From Trileptium ribeirensis (lineage: Eukaryota; Nematoda; Enoplea; Enoplida; Thoracostomopsidae), in the NCBI GenBank assembly GCA_030248225.1, contig JASANE010021187.1, forward strand, positions 1-64,000: a stretch of DNA of 64,000 bases, read 5' to 3'. Under the pieces are notes generated by a model. That model saw only the letters and a program-made list of their open reading frames with translations. It searched no databases and was not told where the DNA came from. The translations under genes and the position numbers were made by a program. Positions 23,801 to 31,494 of this stretch are shown one piece after another; the first letter of the stretch is position 1, and every line of letters starts with the position of its first letter.

Positions 23801-26800
23801 AAAAATTTCAGATGTGGCTGCAAAATTGATAAATTCATATTTCCTTTTCTTAAATTCCTCTAGAATGCATAGAGACCCACCCAAAGGGAAGAGCAAAGAG
23901 CGAAGAAGGTGGCAAATAACATTCACTTCAAATTTGGTTGATATTTTGTGCCTTCTAATAAACATGGCATTGCACAGATTCTTCAGACGTTGATATATAC
24001 CTACCTGCTGATGCTTTACAAAGTGGTCATTTAACTATTATAGCGGCGTCACACGAGAGATACGGTTAAATTGTTGCTTAGATATGAAATTCAGTTATGC
24101 ACTGTTTATTTTCTTAACGTCGATAACCAATAGGAATGTGCATGTTTTTCTATCAAATAATGTATAGTTGGGAACCTTTCTCTGAGACGCGCAAATAAAA
24201 TGCACTATAAGCACATATAACTGCATAAGAAATACTCTACAAATAACGTAATAATTTCGTCAAAAACGTTTTAATATCCACGTAACAATAATTTTGGAGC
24301 CCAACTAATAATTTCATTTTCACAGTTTGTCGCGGCCTGCCAGAAATCACTATCGAGAAATTTCGTCTCAGAAACAAGCCTTGCTCAGCGGAATTATGCT
24401 CAGAGAAATGCAACAAAGGAATTGGTCGAAATCGTAACAAAGAATACCTTCTGGCAGCTACCTACTGCGTTGACAACATGAATTGCGTTTGTGAACGATG
24501 TAAGTGTACAGGTGTTATTTTACTTCGAGAAATGCAACAAAGGCATTGGTCGAAATCGTAACAAAGAGTAAATTCTGGCGGTTACCTACTGCGTTGACAA
24601 CATGAATTGCGTGTGTGAACGATGTAAGTGTACAGGTATTATTTTACTTCGAGAAATGCAACAAAGGCATTGGTCGAAATCGTAACAAAGAGTAACTTCT
24701 GGCAGCTACCTACTTCGTGGACAACATGAATTGCGTGTGTGAACGATGTAAGTGTACAGGTATTATTTTACTTCGAGAAATGCAACAAAGGCATTGGTCG
24801 AAATCGTAACAAAGAGTAACTTATGGCAGCTACCTACTGCGTTGACAACAGGAATTGCGTGTGTGAACGATGTAATGCGGCGTTTACGTTATATAACGAC
24901 CGCCATGTGGAAGATTTGTCCACGTGTGGTCATGACCACACCATGGTGCACGGTACTCGGACGGGCATACAGTGCAGCACAAATCATGGTGTCGCTGACA
25001 CCATATATATTACACTATGGTGTCTTCGACACCCTATATTTGAATACTTATTTAAAAAAAAGGCGGGAAAACTAGCTAACTTAAATTTCAAATGATTTAC
25101 GCTAACTGATTGTAAACCATAAACCATTCCGTTGAAATCTTTGCATAGGAAGTGCGCGGACAGAAGTTAAACCGTATAAACACCATACAACGGAAAAAAC
25201 GTAAAGACATCTTCCCAAAAGACTTTCATGGAAGTTAGCTAGAATTTAATGGTGTCCATGACACCATGTATAAATGTGTAGAAACACTATATAGAATTGC
25301 TTAGAATACAGTCTGGGTATTCTATACACTATATCGTTAACGGTGTTAGGCAGGCTGTACGTGGACAAAACTTCCACATGGCGGGCAACTTATAACGTAA
25401 ACGCCGCATAAGTGTACAGGTATTATTTTACTTCGAGAAATGCAACAAAGGAATTGGTCGAAATCGTAACAAAGAATACCTTCTGACAGCTACCTACTGC
25501 GTTGACAACATGAATTGCGTGTGTGAACGATGTAAGTGCGCAGGTATTATTTTACTTCGAGAAATGCAACAAAGGAATTGGTCGAAATCGTAACAAAGAA
25601 TACCTTCTGGGCAGCTACCTACTGCGTTGACAATATGAATTGCGTGTGTGAACGATGTAAGTGTACAGCTATTATTTTACTTCGAGCATTATGTTCCACA
25701 ATTTAAGCGTTCTTGAAGTCAGATCAGCGCTCGCGGAAACAGTCTAAGGACGTTTCTAACGCGACCAACGTTCTATCTCCATCTTCTATATAACCGAACC
25801 TTCTGAATCCTGTATGGATTTTTGTGATTTTTCTCTGTCATGTAGAGTTGTTAATTTTTAAGGCTTTCCAGTAACTGTCTATTAATCATTCTTGATTCAA
25901 AATCAAATATGTTAAAATTCCAGATGATTTTCGAGACCACAATGCTACCAAGACATATTTTGATCTGATGTACTGCCTATATGATTGTCTACTAGAATAT
26001 GTACAGACCCGAACGCGGTCTCCAACGTATAAATTTACAAGATTCTGCATCTATAAAGTTTTGGGAATTTATAACTCTGTGAATTCTTAGATAATATATC
26101 TAACTTAATTTGTATAAAAGTTCGTATTCATAGAATTTGCGTGTATATTCTTTCTAAAGACATCGCTTGACAACACGTTAAACACCGTTTGCGCCACCAA
26201 TGTTTGCGAGTACTGCGACCTCAAACGACTACCAATACCCCTGTGGTTATCGGCTGGTTTTGTTCAAAACATAGTTGCCAAAATTATATAAATAAATTTC
26301 GGAACAAAAATAATAAAAAAACATTATCTACCGTTTATAATTACTTTGAAACTGAAACGTTTACTTTTAAAGCTCGTTCGAAGAAAACAACTTTAAATTT
26401 GGAATTTATACTACCTTTGGTTTGGCTGAGTTGATTCTTCATAAACTCCATGTTTGATGATAACCTAGGTTTGTGACGATGAGACACTTGTTCAATGCAA
26501 TGACGGTCCTTATTCGCTACATATTCGAAGATTTACCAAAAGATACAATATTTTTGTCGTCTAAGATTACATGTTTTCATTAAAACCGGTGAATATACTA
26601 ACTTGTGGTAACTTCTTATTTTAGGCGATGAAAACGACGTGCTATTTACCAAATCGCAATCAGGTTAGAAATGGAATATTTTTGACCCTAGTGCTTTCAA
26701 AATTGACAACTACTTTCAGAAAGCCAATGATTTTTTCATATTTTTATTACACAAAAATTGACACATGTGAATCAACACTTTCCACAGGTCAACAGGCTTT

Positions 26801-27580
26801 ATTGAAGTAAAGCCGAATTTTCTACAGTTTGTCTGAATATTCGTTTCTTACCTAGTTACTGCGCCGATGGTAAGCCAATTTTATTTCAGTTCCATGGTGC
26901 ATAATAAATATTGTTAATTGCAAATCGCAATCAGGTTAGAAATGGAATATTTTTGACCCTAGTGCTTTCAAAATTGACAACTACTTTCGGAAAGCCAATG
27001 ATTTTTCGTATTTTTATTACACAAAAATTGACACATGTGAATCAACACTTTCCTAGGTCAACAGGCTTTATTGAAGTAAAGCCGAATTTCCTACAGTTTG
27101 TCTGAATATTCGTTTCTTACCCTGTCACTGCGCCGATGGTATGCCAATTTTATTTCAGTTCCATAGTAAATATTGTTAATTTATCTTCAAGCAAACTCAA
27201 GCATTGTTCACAGTTATGATTGACGCTATATTGCATGTCTTGCTTTGATTTTGCACTTCTGAACAAGTAATCTCATAATTTTGCTCAGTTTTAGCTCGAC
27301 TGTTGACCAATATACATAAATTGTGTTCTAAATAAAGGTTTTAGGTCCCTGTGTGAACACTAACATCTCACGATTCCGCAAACCGGCTTGTAGGAACGAT
27401 AAAGCTTGCGAATTGTTGTGCGGTCGTGTTGAAGGCAAAGACGATGTCGTCCGAGCTACGTGTAACAACGGCGAATGTATCTGTGAAATTTGTAAGTTCA
27501 CATCAGCATAAACAAAAATAAGAGTTCACATTGTGCTTTAATGACCCGGAATATTTGATTTGACTTTTTCAGGTATTTAA
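8800..27580 (+). CDS. Secreted protein with four drosomycin-type CSab domains (nine exons)
   Basis: Joined exons 8800-8875, 10372-10554, 15199-15312, 16026-16175, 17665-17733, 24326-24499, 26625-26663, 27345-27491 and 27573-27580 give 960 nt, 319 residues plus stop. All introns are phase 1. Layout: signal peptide 1-24; domain 1, residues 27-87; linker; domain 2, 126-175; linker; domain 3, 199-256; linker; domain 4, 271-318; Ile; stop. Each domain has eight cysteines in the order C1..C2..C3-x3-C4..C5-x4/5-C6-x-C7-x2-C8, the pattern of drosomycin and plant defensins (CxxxC plus CxC mark the CSab fold). Members of this fold are mostly antimicrobial or channel-blocking peptides, usually single-domain. 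A secreted defence role is an inference. Splice sites were read by eye; linker 1 is the least certain exon. Confidence 0.8.
9279..9880. repeat. Diverged direct duplication of about 300 bp in intron 1
   Basis: Two old copies meet near 9590. Shared blocks include GTTGCTC, CGAACAACGCA/AACAACAACGCA, GACAAACTCGG/GGCAAACTCGG, and AACTTTAACCATTGAAGCT with its counterpart at about 9505. No coding role is apparent. Confidence 0.6.
10372..10554 (+). CDS. Exon 2: CSab domain 1
   Basis: Acceptor TTTTTTCTTCAG|AT, donor TTTT|GTGAGT, 183 nt, phase 1-1. Cysteines fall at residues 27, 44, 56, 60, 77, 82, 84 and 87. CDRHC supplies CxxxC and CVCTFC supplies CxCxxC. The C2-C3 loop (11 residues) is longer than in the other three domains. 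The codon of C8 is T|GT, so it is completed only by the next exon. Confidence 0.85.
10576..12161. repeat. 37-bp satellite array (about 42 units) in intron 2
   Basis: The unit carries CTAGCCATAAAATATAGCC then TAAAGTTTAGCTACAGCT. The array begins about 20 bases after the exon 2 donor. Variants with ATATATATAGCC, GGTACAGCT, a missing TA (TTTAGCACAGCT) and CTGTAGCC recur in the same order at about 10.90, 11.36 and 11.74 kb, so multi-unit blocks have been copied. Confidence 0.95.
12162..12784. other. Intron 2 sequence, nothing recognised
   Basis: AT-rich sequence between the 37-bp satellite and the first MITE. No open frame with splice sites of the right phase was found. Confidence 0.35.
12785..13253. 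mobile_element. PIF/Harbinger-like MITE, copy 1
   Basis: Ends are GCGTTCACGTTATAATG and the inverse CATTATAACGTGAACGC, flanked by TTA at 12782-12784 and 13254-13256. Its interior (AACGTTTGGAACCTATGTAC; GGTCGCGACTACAG) matches the copy at 48950. The extreme terminal bases differ between the ends, so the limits may be off by a few bases. Confidence 0.75.
13254..14697. other. Intron 2 sequence with GC-rich islands
   Basis: Islands rich in GGCCGG/GGCCAGCCATTG at about 13330-13435 and 14220-14360 contrast with the AT-rich surroundings. A similar GGCCGGCCCAGCCATT patch occurs at 36675. They may be relics of one dispersed repeat. No exon of the CSab type was found. Confidence 0.35.
14698..15143. 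mobile_element. PIF/Harbinger-like MITE, copy 2
   Basis: Left end GAGGCGTTTACACTGTAAAAG, right end CTTTATAACGTAAACGTCGCA. TAA precedes the left end; TGA follows the right, read as a mutated target duplication. The right end lies 55 bases before the acceptor of linker exon 3. Confidence 0.65.
15199..15312 (+). CDS. Exon 3: glycine-rich linker 1
   Basis: Acceptor GCTGTTTCAG|GT is strong; the donor AAAA|GTATTC is weak. The 114-nt exon supplies GT to finish C8 of domain 1, then residues 88-124 including GAVGGGGCGE, and ends phase 1. It adds one cysteine outside any domain. The local GC content is well above the flanks, which suggests coding. The +1 frame is also open, with an ATG at 15205, so another gene start is possible. 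A later donor (GTAT|GTAAAT, about 15353) would add a hydrophobic tail and is less attractive. Confidence 0.55.
15431..15705. repeat. 55-bp tandem repeat, five units, in intron 3
   Basis: GCAATCATTGAGT or a close variant recurs at 15464, 15519, 15574, 15629 and 15684, an exact 55-base spacing. Units also share GAGCATGTCTATGA. Confidence 0.9.
16026..16175 (+). CDS. Exon 4: CSab domain 2
   Basis: Acceptor TTTTGTTGCAG|CT, donor CGAT|GTAAAT, 150 nt, phase 1-1. Cysteines fall at residues 126, 140, 147, 151, 164, 170, 172 and 175. CVRLC gives CxxxC and CVCLRC gives CxCxxC. The C8 codon is again split after its T. Joined straight to exon 2, its first codon would be TCT (Ser), losing C8 of domain 1; this supports exon 3 lying between them. 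Confidence 0.85.
16271..16870. repeat. 200-bp tandem repeat, three units, in intron 4
   Basis: Units begin ATTTATAACTCGACTTGCAC at 16271, 16471 and 16671 and are nearly identical, so the amplification is recent. The array ends at GTGACCAGATTTATA near 16880. No coding potential was seen. Confidence 0.95.
17050..17285. repeat. Dispersed A-rich repeat with GC-rich borders, copy 2
   Basis: Words such as CCAATTTTTGCCAATTT and AGTTTTGCCAAATT (reverse of the core at 0.25 kb) lie between GGCACCAGGCGGGTG and CTGGGGGTCCGAGCC. It sits in intron 4, 380 bases before exon 5. Confidence 0.4.
17665..17733 (+). CDS. Exon 5: linker 2 with a furin-like site
   Basis: Acceptor CCAAAATTTCAG|GT, donor TCAA|GTGAGT, 69 nt, phase 1-1. 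It completes C8 of domain 2 and adds residues 176-197, rich in Pro, Ser and Arg. Residues 186-190 read RQQRR, an R-x-x-R proprotein-convertase type site. Without this exon, exon 6 would turn C8 of domain 2 into Phe, which is good indirect support for it. Confidence 0.7.
18829..19254 (-). pseudogene. Tyrosine recombinase, N-terminal part only
   Basis: A 141-codon frame with the alpha-helical core-binding region and the typical bridge GLRRIVVKPVKKKLPFT. It ends at a stop just before the catalytic R..HxxR..Y domain would start, and that domain was not found downstream. TGTAATTTCAG directly precedes the frame on this strand and could be a splice acceptor joining it to an upstream exon. Confidence 0.75.
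19274..19445. repeat. 172-bp direct repeat of the DIRS-like element, copy before the recombinase
   Basis: About 90% identical to 22165-22336 by eye. TCCACCAGTAAC at its far end pairs with GTTACTGGTGGA at 19478-19489, a 12-base inverted repeat just after the RNase H region. Confidence 0.85.
19665..21300 (-). pseudogene. DIRS-like reverse transcriptase and RNase H, frameshifted
   Basis: The first part (20740-21300) holds the RT fold: LRLILDCSALN, MAKLDLKSGYYHI, FTVLPFGISSA and FFDD as the active site. At about 20751-20760 a run of A's shifts the frame; the second part continues from INTSKSVLEPIQ with a thumb and RNase H (STYREL, plus the metal-binding region reading SNAS where Asp is usual). 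Another shift near 20200 leads to WCLDNRSAV and the DLFAS..N segment ending in TLIAPFW. At least two frameshifts and a D-to-N change show it is inactive. Confidence 0.85.
21548..22123 (-). pseudogene. DIRS-like gag with CCHC zinc knuckle, one nonsense codon
   Basis: ATG at 22123 (MAPKKKKSQ) opens a 191-codon frame interrupted by a single in-frame TAA at 21950-21952. A glycine/arginine-rich stretch precedes CYLCGQGGHFVSNC, a CX2CX4HX4C knuckle. The 172-bp repeat ends 42 bases upstream. Confidence 0.8.
22165..22336. repeat. 172-bp direct repeat of the DIRS-like element, copy before gag
   Basis: Partner of 19274-19445. It probably marks the 5' end of the element on the minus strand; sequence beyond 22340 no longer matches the other copy. 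Confidence 0.8.
22337..24325. other. 3' part of intron 5, no exon recognised
   Basis: Minus-strand open frames at 23071-23319, 23486-23701 and 23732-23965 do not join into a known protein. CCTAAGCCTAACCTTAAAC at about 22412 resembles degenerate GCCTAA (TTAGGC) repeats. No phase-1 exon with a CSab pattern was seen. Confidence 0.35.
24326..24499 (+). CDS. Exon 6: CSab domain 3
   Basis: Acceptor CATTTTCACAG|TT, donor CGAT|GTAAGT, 174 nt, phase 1-1. Cysteines fall at residues 199, 217, 222, 226, 245, 251, 253 and 256. CSEKC gives CxxxC and CVCERC gives CxCxxC. The C4-C5 loop (18 residues, with GIGRNRNKE) is the longest and most basic of the four. The 3' half of this exon with its donor is tandemly repeated in the following intron. 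Confidence 0.85.
24521..25684 (+). repeat. Five tandem copies of the 3' half of CSab exon 6 with its splice donor
   Basis: TACTTCGAGAAATGCAAC recurs at 24521, 24645, 24769, 25429 and 25553 (period 124 bp once the MITE in the third copy is removed). Each unit joins intron sequence after the donor to the exon from C4 onward, through CVCERC, to a fresh GTAAGT-type donor. Copies 1-3 carry TAA after RNRNKE; copy 4 is open; copy 5 has an extra base. They lack the first half of the domain and an in-frame phase-1 acceptor, so they are probably not spliced in. Confidence 0.9.
24876..25408. mobile_element. PIF/Harbinger-like MITE, copy 3, with clean target duplication
   Basis: Ends TGCGGCGTTTACGTTATA and TATAACGTAAACGCCGCA are exact inverted repeats. 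TAA at 24873-24875 and 25409-25411 is the target duplication. Neighbouring exon-6 copies show the empty site GATG-TAA-GTG, which proves insertion. TAA/TTA 3-bp duplications are typical of PIF/Harbinger. At 533 bp with no transposase it is non-autonomous. Confidence 0.9.
26625..26663 (+). CDS. Exon 7: linker 3
   Basis: Acceptor CTTCTTATTTTAG|GC, donor TCAG|GTTAGA, 39 nt, phase 1-1. It completes C8 of domain 3 with GC and adds DENDVLFTKSQS. It is optional on frame grounds: exon 6 joined straight to exon 8 also gives Cys, so it could be skipped or spurious. Support is its sound splice sites and agreement with the domain-linker alternation. Its last 13 bases and donor are duplicated 271 bp downstream. 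Confidence 0.6.
26651..27181. repeat. 271-bp tandem duplication across the exon 7 donor
   Basis: AAATCGCAATCAGGTTAGAA starts both copies, at 26651 and 26922. Copy 2 has small deletions. The duplicated donor has no matching acceptor before it. Confidence 0.9.
27345..27491 (+). CDS. Exon 8: CSab domain 4
   Basis: Acceptor AAAGGTTTTAG|GT, donor ATTT|GTAAGT, 147 nt, phase 1-1. Cysteines fall at residues 271, 284, 290, 294, 308, 313, 315 and 318. CELLC gives CxxxC and CICEIC gives CxCxxC. GEC before the CxC matches the GxC of the defensin gamma-core. The C8 codon is again split as T|GT. Confidence 0.85.
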
Positions 27581-27655
27581 TTATCCCTTTGTCAAAACGT
27601 ATAGGTAATGTGTCCTAAATTGCAACAAAATGCAATAAAACCATATTTGAACTCC
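27573..27655 (+). CDS. Exon 9: terminal micro-exon (Cys-Ile-stop) and 3' UTR
   Basis: Acceptor TTTGACTTTTTCAG|GT lies only 81 bases after the exon 8 donor. The coding part is GT ATT TAA (27573-27580): it completes C8 of domain 4, adds Ile and stops. AATAAA follows 54 bases later, so the listed end (27655) is an estimated cleavage point. GT-ATC-TAA after an acceptor at about 30.37 kb would code the same but lies far past the polyadenylation signal. Confidence 0.7.
27634..27639 (+). terminator. Polyadenylation signal AATAAA of the multi-CSab gene
   Basis: AATAAA lies 54 bases after the TAA at 27578-27580, a normal distance for a short 3' UTR. It supports ending the gene at exon 9. Confidence 0.6.
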
Positions 27656-27901
27656 TATGATTTTACGAGCAAAACCATTGCATTTTTCAATAAGTTAGTC
27701 AAAATAAATTAAACCTAAAAATTTATACTTCAATAGTTCGTTGAACTGTCAACAGAGATTAGTCCTCATTTTGTGGTTTAACGTTTAAATGGTTCTTTTT
27801 AATATTTTGTTAGCACAACAACACACAATTTTCGATCCTAATTTTCAATCAATCAATCAATTTTCTATTGTATGTATAAGTAAATACATATGCATATACA
27901 T

Positions 27902-28440
27902 CGACATACTTGAAATATAATGACCTACGTTTCTACCAGAAAATGCTTTCGACGCATAAGCTGGAACTAGAATCGTCGTCCTAACATTATTGTTTCGTAG
28001 GACAATCAAATAGCATAGTCAGATTCAGTCACACCGACATACTTGAAATATAATGACCTACGTTTCTACCAGAAAATGCTTTCGACGCATAAGCTGGAAC
28101 TAGAATCGTCGTCCTAACATTATTGTTTCGTAGGACAATCAAATAGCATAGTCAGATTTAGTCACACCGACATACTTGAAATATAATGACCTACGTTTCT
28201 ACCAGAAAATGCTTTCGACGCATAAGCTGGAACTAGAATCGTCGTCCTAACATTATTGTTTCGTAGGACAATCAAATAGCATAGTCAGATTTAGTCACAC
28301 CGACATACTTGAAATATAATGACCTACGTTTCTACCAGAAAATGCTTTCGACGCATAAGCTGGAACTAGAATCGTCGTCCTAACATTATTGTTATTATTG
28401 TTTCGTAGGACAATCAAATAGCACAGTCAGATTTAGTCAG
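27902..28440. repeat. 133-bp tandem repeat, four units
   Basis: Units start CGACATACTTGAAATATAAT at 27902, 28035, 28168 and 28301 and are almost identical. Each holds the short inverted pair GTCCTAA..GTAGGAC. The last unit has an extra TTATTATTG. Confidence 0.95.
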
Positions 28441-28599
28441 AACCTCAAAATTTAGCGCTCAGCAAAGGTTCATTCCTGAACGTGAACTAATAGTATTATT
28501 GCTAAAACCACACGATTGTGATGTTTGTCGTTTTCAAATGACAACGACTTAACTTCAGGGGTTAAAAATTTCACAGTGTAAATGACATAAATATCGAAT

Positions 28600-28795
28600 A
28601 GATTTATGGATTTAGTGACATAAATAAAGATCGATAAATATGGATTTAGTATGGATAGATGTATAATAAGAATATGATTTAGTATGGATTTAATATAAGA
28701 ATATGATTTAGTATGGATAGACTAAATATGGATTTAGTATGGATAGATAAATATGAAATAAGGATCGATAAATATAAAAATGGATTTAGTGACAT
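28600..28795. repeat. Degenerate GGATTTAGTAT/GGATAGAT minisatellite
   Basis: Irregular repeats of TATGGATTTAG, ATGGATAGAT and GATCGATAAATAT. No coding potential. Confidence 0.7.
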
Positions 28796-30051
28796 AAATC
28801 GTTCATTCTGTTTACGACACAATAATACCGTCGAAACCATCCATTTTGAAGCGAAACCTTGTAGATTTTGTTAGCATCATTTATATATTTTGGAATGTAT
28901 CGGCACAAATTAGATGAAATTTTCATAGTGCTTGCCACTACAATTAAGAAAACATCTTGCAGCATAAATGTAACACCGACCTAATCTACGCTGGTGAAAA
29001 ACTGTATTTATGCTAACTTTGATCAAATTTAGCATAAATTTTGCAGTTTTCAATCATTGTTGAAAAGCGACTGGTTTTGTTTAAAATAAATAAATATTCA
29101 TGGCACATGTGTCTTATAGATGCTGTTGATTTTAAACCTTTATAGCAGAATAAGTAGGTGAAATGTACAGTATAAATATAAAAGTATCCATAATGTTCAC
29201 TGTGGAATTGACATTAAATCGATCCATTCAGAAAATTTTTCAATGGAGTTACCGCGTGCTTCTACTCAAATAATTGCTGTCAGATTATTTGTAACAAAGC
29301 CTAAAAACTCACAAATTTTGCTATTCGTTGCATATTGTCAACTGTTAGAGAAGCATCAAAGATATGTGAATATTAAATGACATTTCTAACCTAGTCATTT
29401 CAACCCAAAATTGAGGTTGAGCTGTTGCCGTAAATTTAACGGGCAATAGTTAGATGGTAATCAGCCGAAAAGAATTTTTAGAACAAAAAACAATTACTGA
29501 AGGATATTTACTTATTTTAGTGCCAAATCAGGATATCACTTTATAGCAACAATGTTTAGAGGGAAACTGAAGTATTAAGCACTATTAACTGGAGTTTTGA
29601 CCCAAACTTTGTCCACGAGTTACAGCGAATAGTACGATTGTATGCTGCAGTTTTCTGTATTAATTACCATTAACGCATATGTGTCGATAGGCTGTAAGTG
29701 CATAACCACCCGTCGGTCCACTCGCGCCAAAGGCGGGCGAAAACTTAAAGCTAAAATTGGCAAAAAAGTGTGAACAGTGGCAAAAACTGATATAAAATAT
29801 GGTAAATTAGGAAATCTGTATCACAAATTGGCAAAACGTGAGGGAAAATTTTTGAGTTCTTAACAATTTCAGAAATTTACCCTCCCCCGACATCCCCTTC
29901 CCGAAGCCCCCGAGACCATCTACCCACCAAAATTTAACATGTGTTCATTAAAAGTGTACAGAGTGTGCGTTGAGAAACTTAAATGTCAGGGAATATGATT
30001 TTTCACTACGGACAAACACTGTGAAAAGCTGAATAGTATTACAATCTTTAG
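28796..30051. other. No gene recognised; A-rich repeat copy 3 at about 29690-29930
   Basis: AT-rich sequence. At 29745-29900 are AAAATTGGCAAAAAA and ACAAATTGGCAAAAC, bordered by CGCGCCAAAGGCGGGCG and CCCTCCCCCGACATCCCC, the layout of the dispersed A-rich family. Confidence 0.4.
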
Positions 30052-30297
30052 CGGAACTAGATCATCAACGCCTCTTGTTTAATTTTGAAATAGAATATCT
30101 GCTTAAACGCGTAAAACTAGATCATCAACGCCTCTTGTTCAATTTTGAAATAGAATATCTGCTTAAACGCGTAAAACTAGATCATCAACGCCTCTTGTTC
30201 AATTTTGAAATAGAATATCTGCTTGCACGCGTAAAACTAGATCATCAACGCCTTTTGAAATTCAATTTTGAAATAGAATATCTGCTTAAACGCGTAA
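30052..30297. repeat. 60-bp tandem repeat, four units, frame-preserving
   Basis: ACTAGATCATCAACGCCT repeats every 60 bases. The unit is a multiple of three, so one frame stays open for over 90 codons and reads a repeated 20-residue peptide (FNFEIEYLLKRVKLDHQRLL). There is no ATG, no splice context and no family match I recognise, so I treat the frame as a by-product. Confidence 0.9.
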
Positions 30298-30499
30298 AAA
30301 AGTTGAGAGCATCTAACATGTCTGACGGGGACATGTTTTATACGGATTGCTAAAAAATATTTTTGATTTGTTTTAGGTATCTAATATCATTTATGAATTC
30401 TGATTGACGAAAAATCACTAATGTGTATCATCAACATTCACTTTTACTAAATTATGGCCAATGGACTATAAAAAATATCGAAAATTGCAGATGGTCGAA

Positions 30500-31494
30500 G
30501 CTGAAAAGTCTGGGCAATAGTGTATTTTTATAAACTTAAACGCATGCTATCTATAAAGGTTCGTTCATCGAGTGCTGCTCCAACGTTATAGGCATAGTCT
30601 GTCGAATAACGGACCATGCAAAGGCTATTTGCATAATGCCAGCTGAAAAGTCTGAGCAATAGTGTATTTTTATAAACTTAAACGCATGCTATCTATAAAG
30701 GTTCGTTCATCGAGTGCTGCTCCAACGTTATAGGCATAGTCTGTCGAATAACGGACCATGCAAAGGCTATTTGCATAATGCCAGCTGAAAAGTCTGAGCA
30801 ATAGTGTATTTTTATAAACTTAAACGCATGCTATCTATAAAGGTTCGTTCATCGAGTGCTGCTCCAACGTTATAGGCATAGTCTGTCGAATAACGGACCA
30901 TGCAAAGGCTATTTGCATAATGCCAGCTGAAAAGTCTGAGCAATAGTGTATTTTTATAAACACTTAAACGCATGCTATCTATAAAGGTTCGTTCATCGAG
31001 TGCTGCTCCAACGTTATAGGCATAGTCTGTCGAATAACGGACCATGCAAAGGCTATTTGCATAATGCCAGCTGAAAAGTCTGAGCAATAGTGTATTTTTA
31101 TAAACTTAAACGCATGCTATCTATAAAGGTTCGTTCATCGAGTGCTGCTCCAACGTTATAGGCATAGTCTGTCGAATAACGGACCATGCAAAGGCTATTT
31201 GCATAATGCCAGCTGAAAAGTCTGAGCAATAGTGTATTTTTATAAACTTAAACGCATGCTATCTATAAAGGTTCGTTCATCGAGTGCTGCTCCAACGTTA
31301 TAGGCATAGTCTGTCGAATAACGGACCATGCAAAGGCTATTTGCATAATGCCAGCTGAAAAGTCTGAGCAATAGTGTATTTTTATAAACTTGAACGCATG
31401 CTATCTATAAAGGTTCGTTCATCGAGTGACGCTCCAACGTTATAGGCATAGTCTGTCGAATAACGGACCATGCAAAGGCTATTTGCATAATGCC
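30500..31494. repeat. 142-bp tandem repeat, seven units
   Basis: AGCTGAAAAGTCTG starts units at 30500, 30641, 30783, 30925, 31069, 31211 and 31353. Units are nearly identical apart from a CA insertion in the fourth. The minus-strand open frame 30812-31087 is only the repeat read through. Confidence 0.95.

Noticed and set aside
23071..23965. Three successive minus-strand frames in intron 5
   Set aside because: They do not join through good splice sites, and no family motif was recognised beyond a chance CxxC cluster.
24521..25684. Exon-half copies considered as extra CSab domains
   Set aside because: Each lacks C1-C3 and a phase-1 acceptor; three have stops and one a frameshift, so they are not full domain exons.
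30371..30384. Acceptor GTTTTAG|GTATCTAA as the last exon of the CSab gene
   Set aside because: It would code the same Cys-Ile-stop, but lies 2.9 kb away, past AATAAA at 27634; the nearer acceptor at 27572 is simpler.
30812..31087. 91-codon frame in the 142-bp array
   Set aside because: Two repeat units read through, kept open by a two-base insertion; absent from other units.
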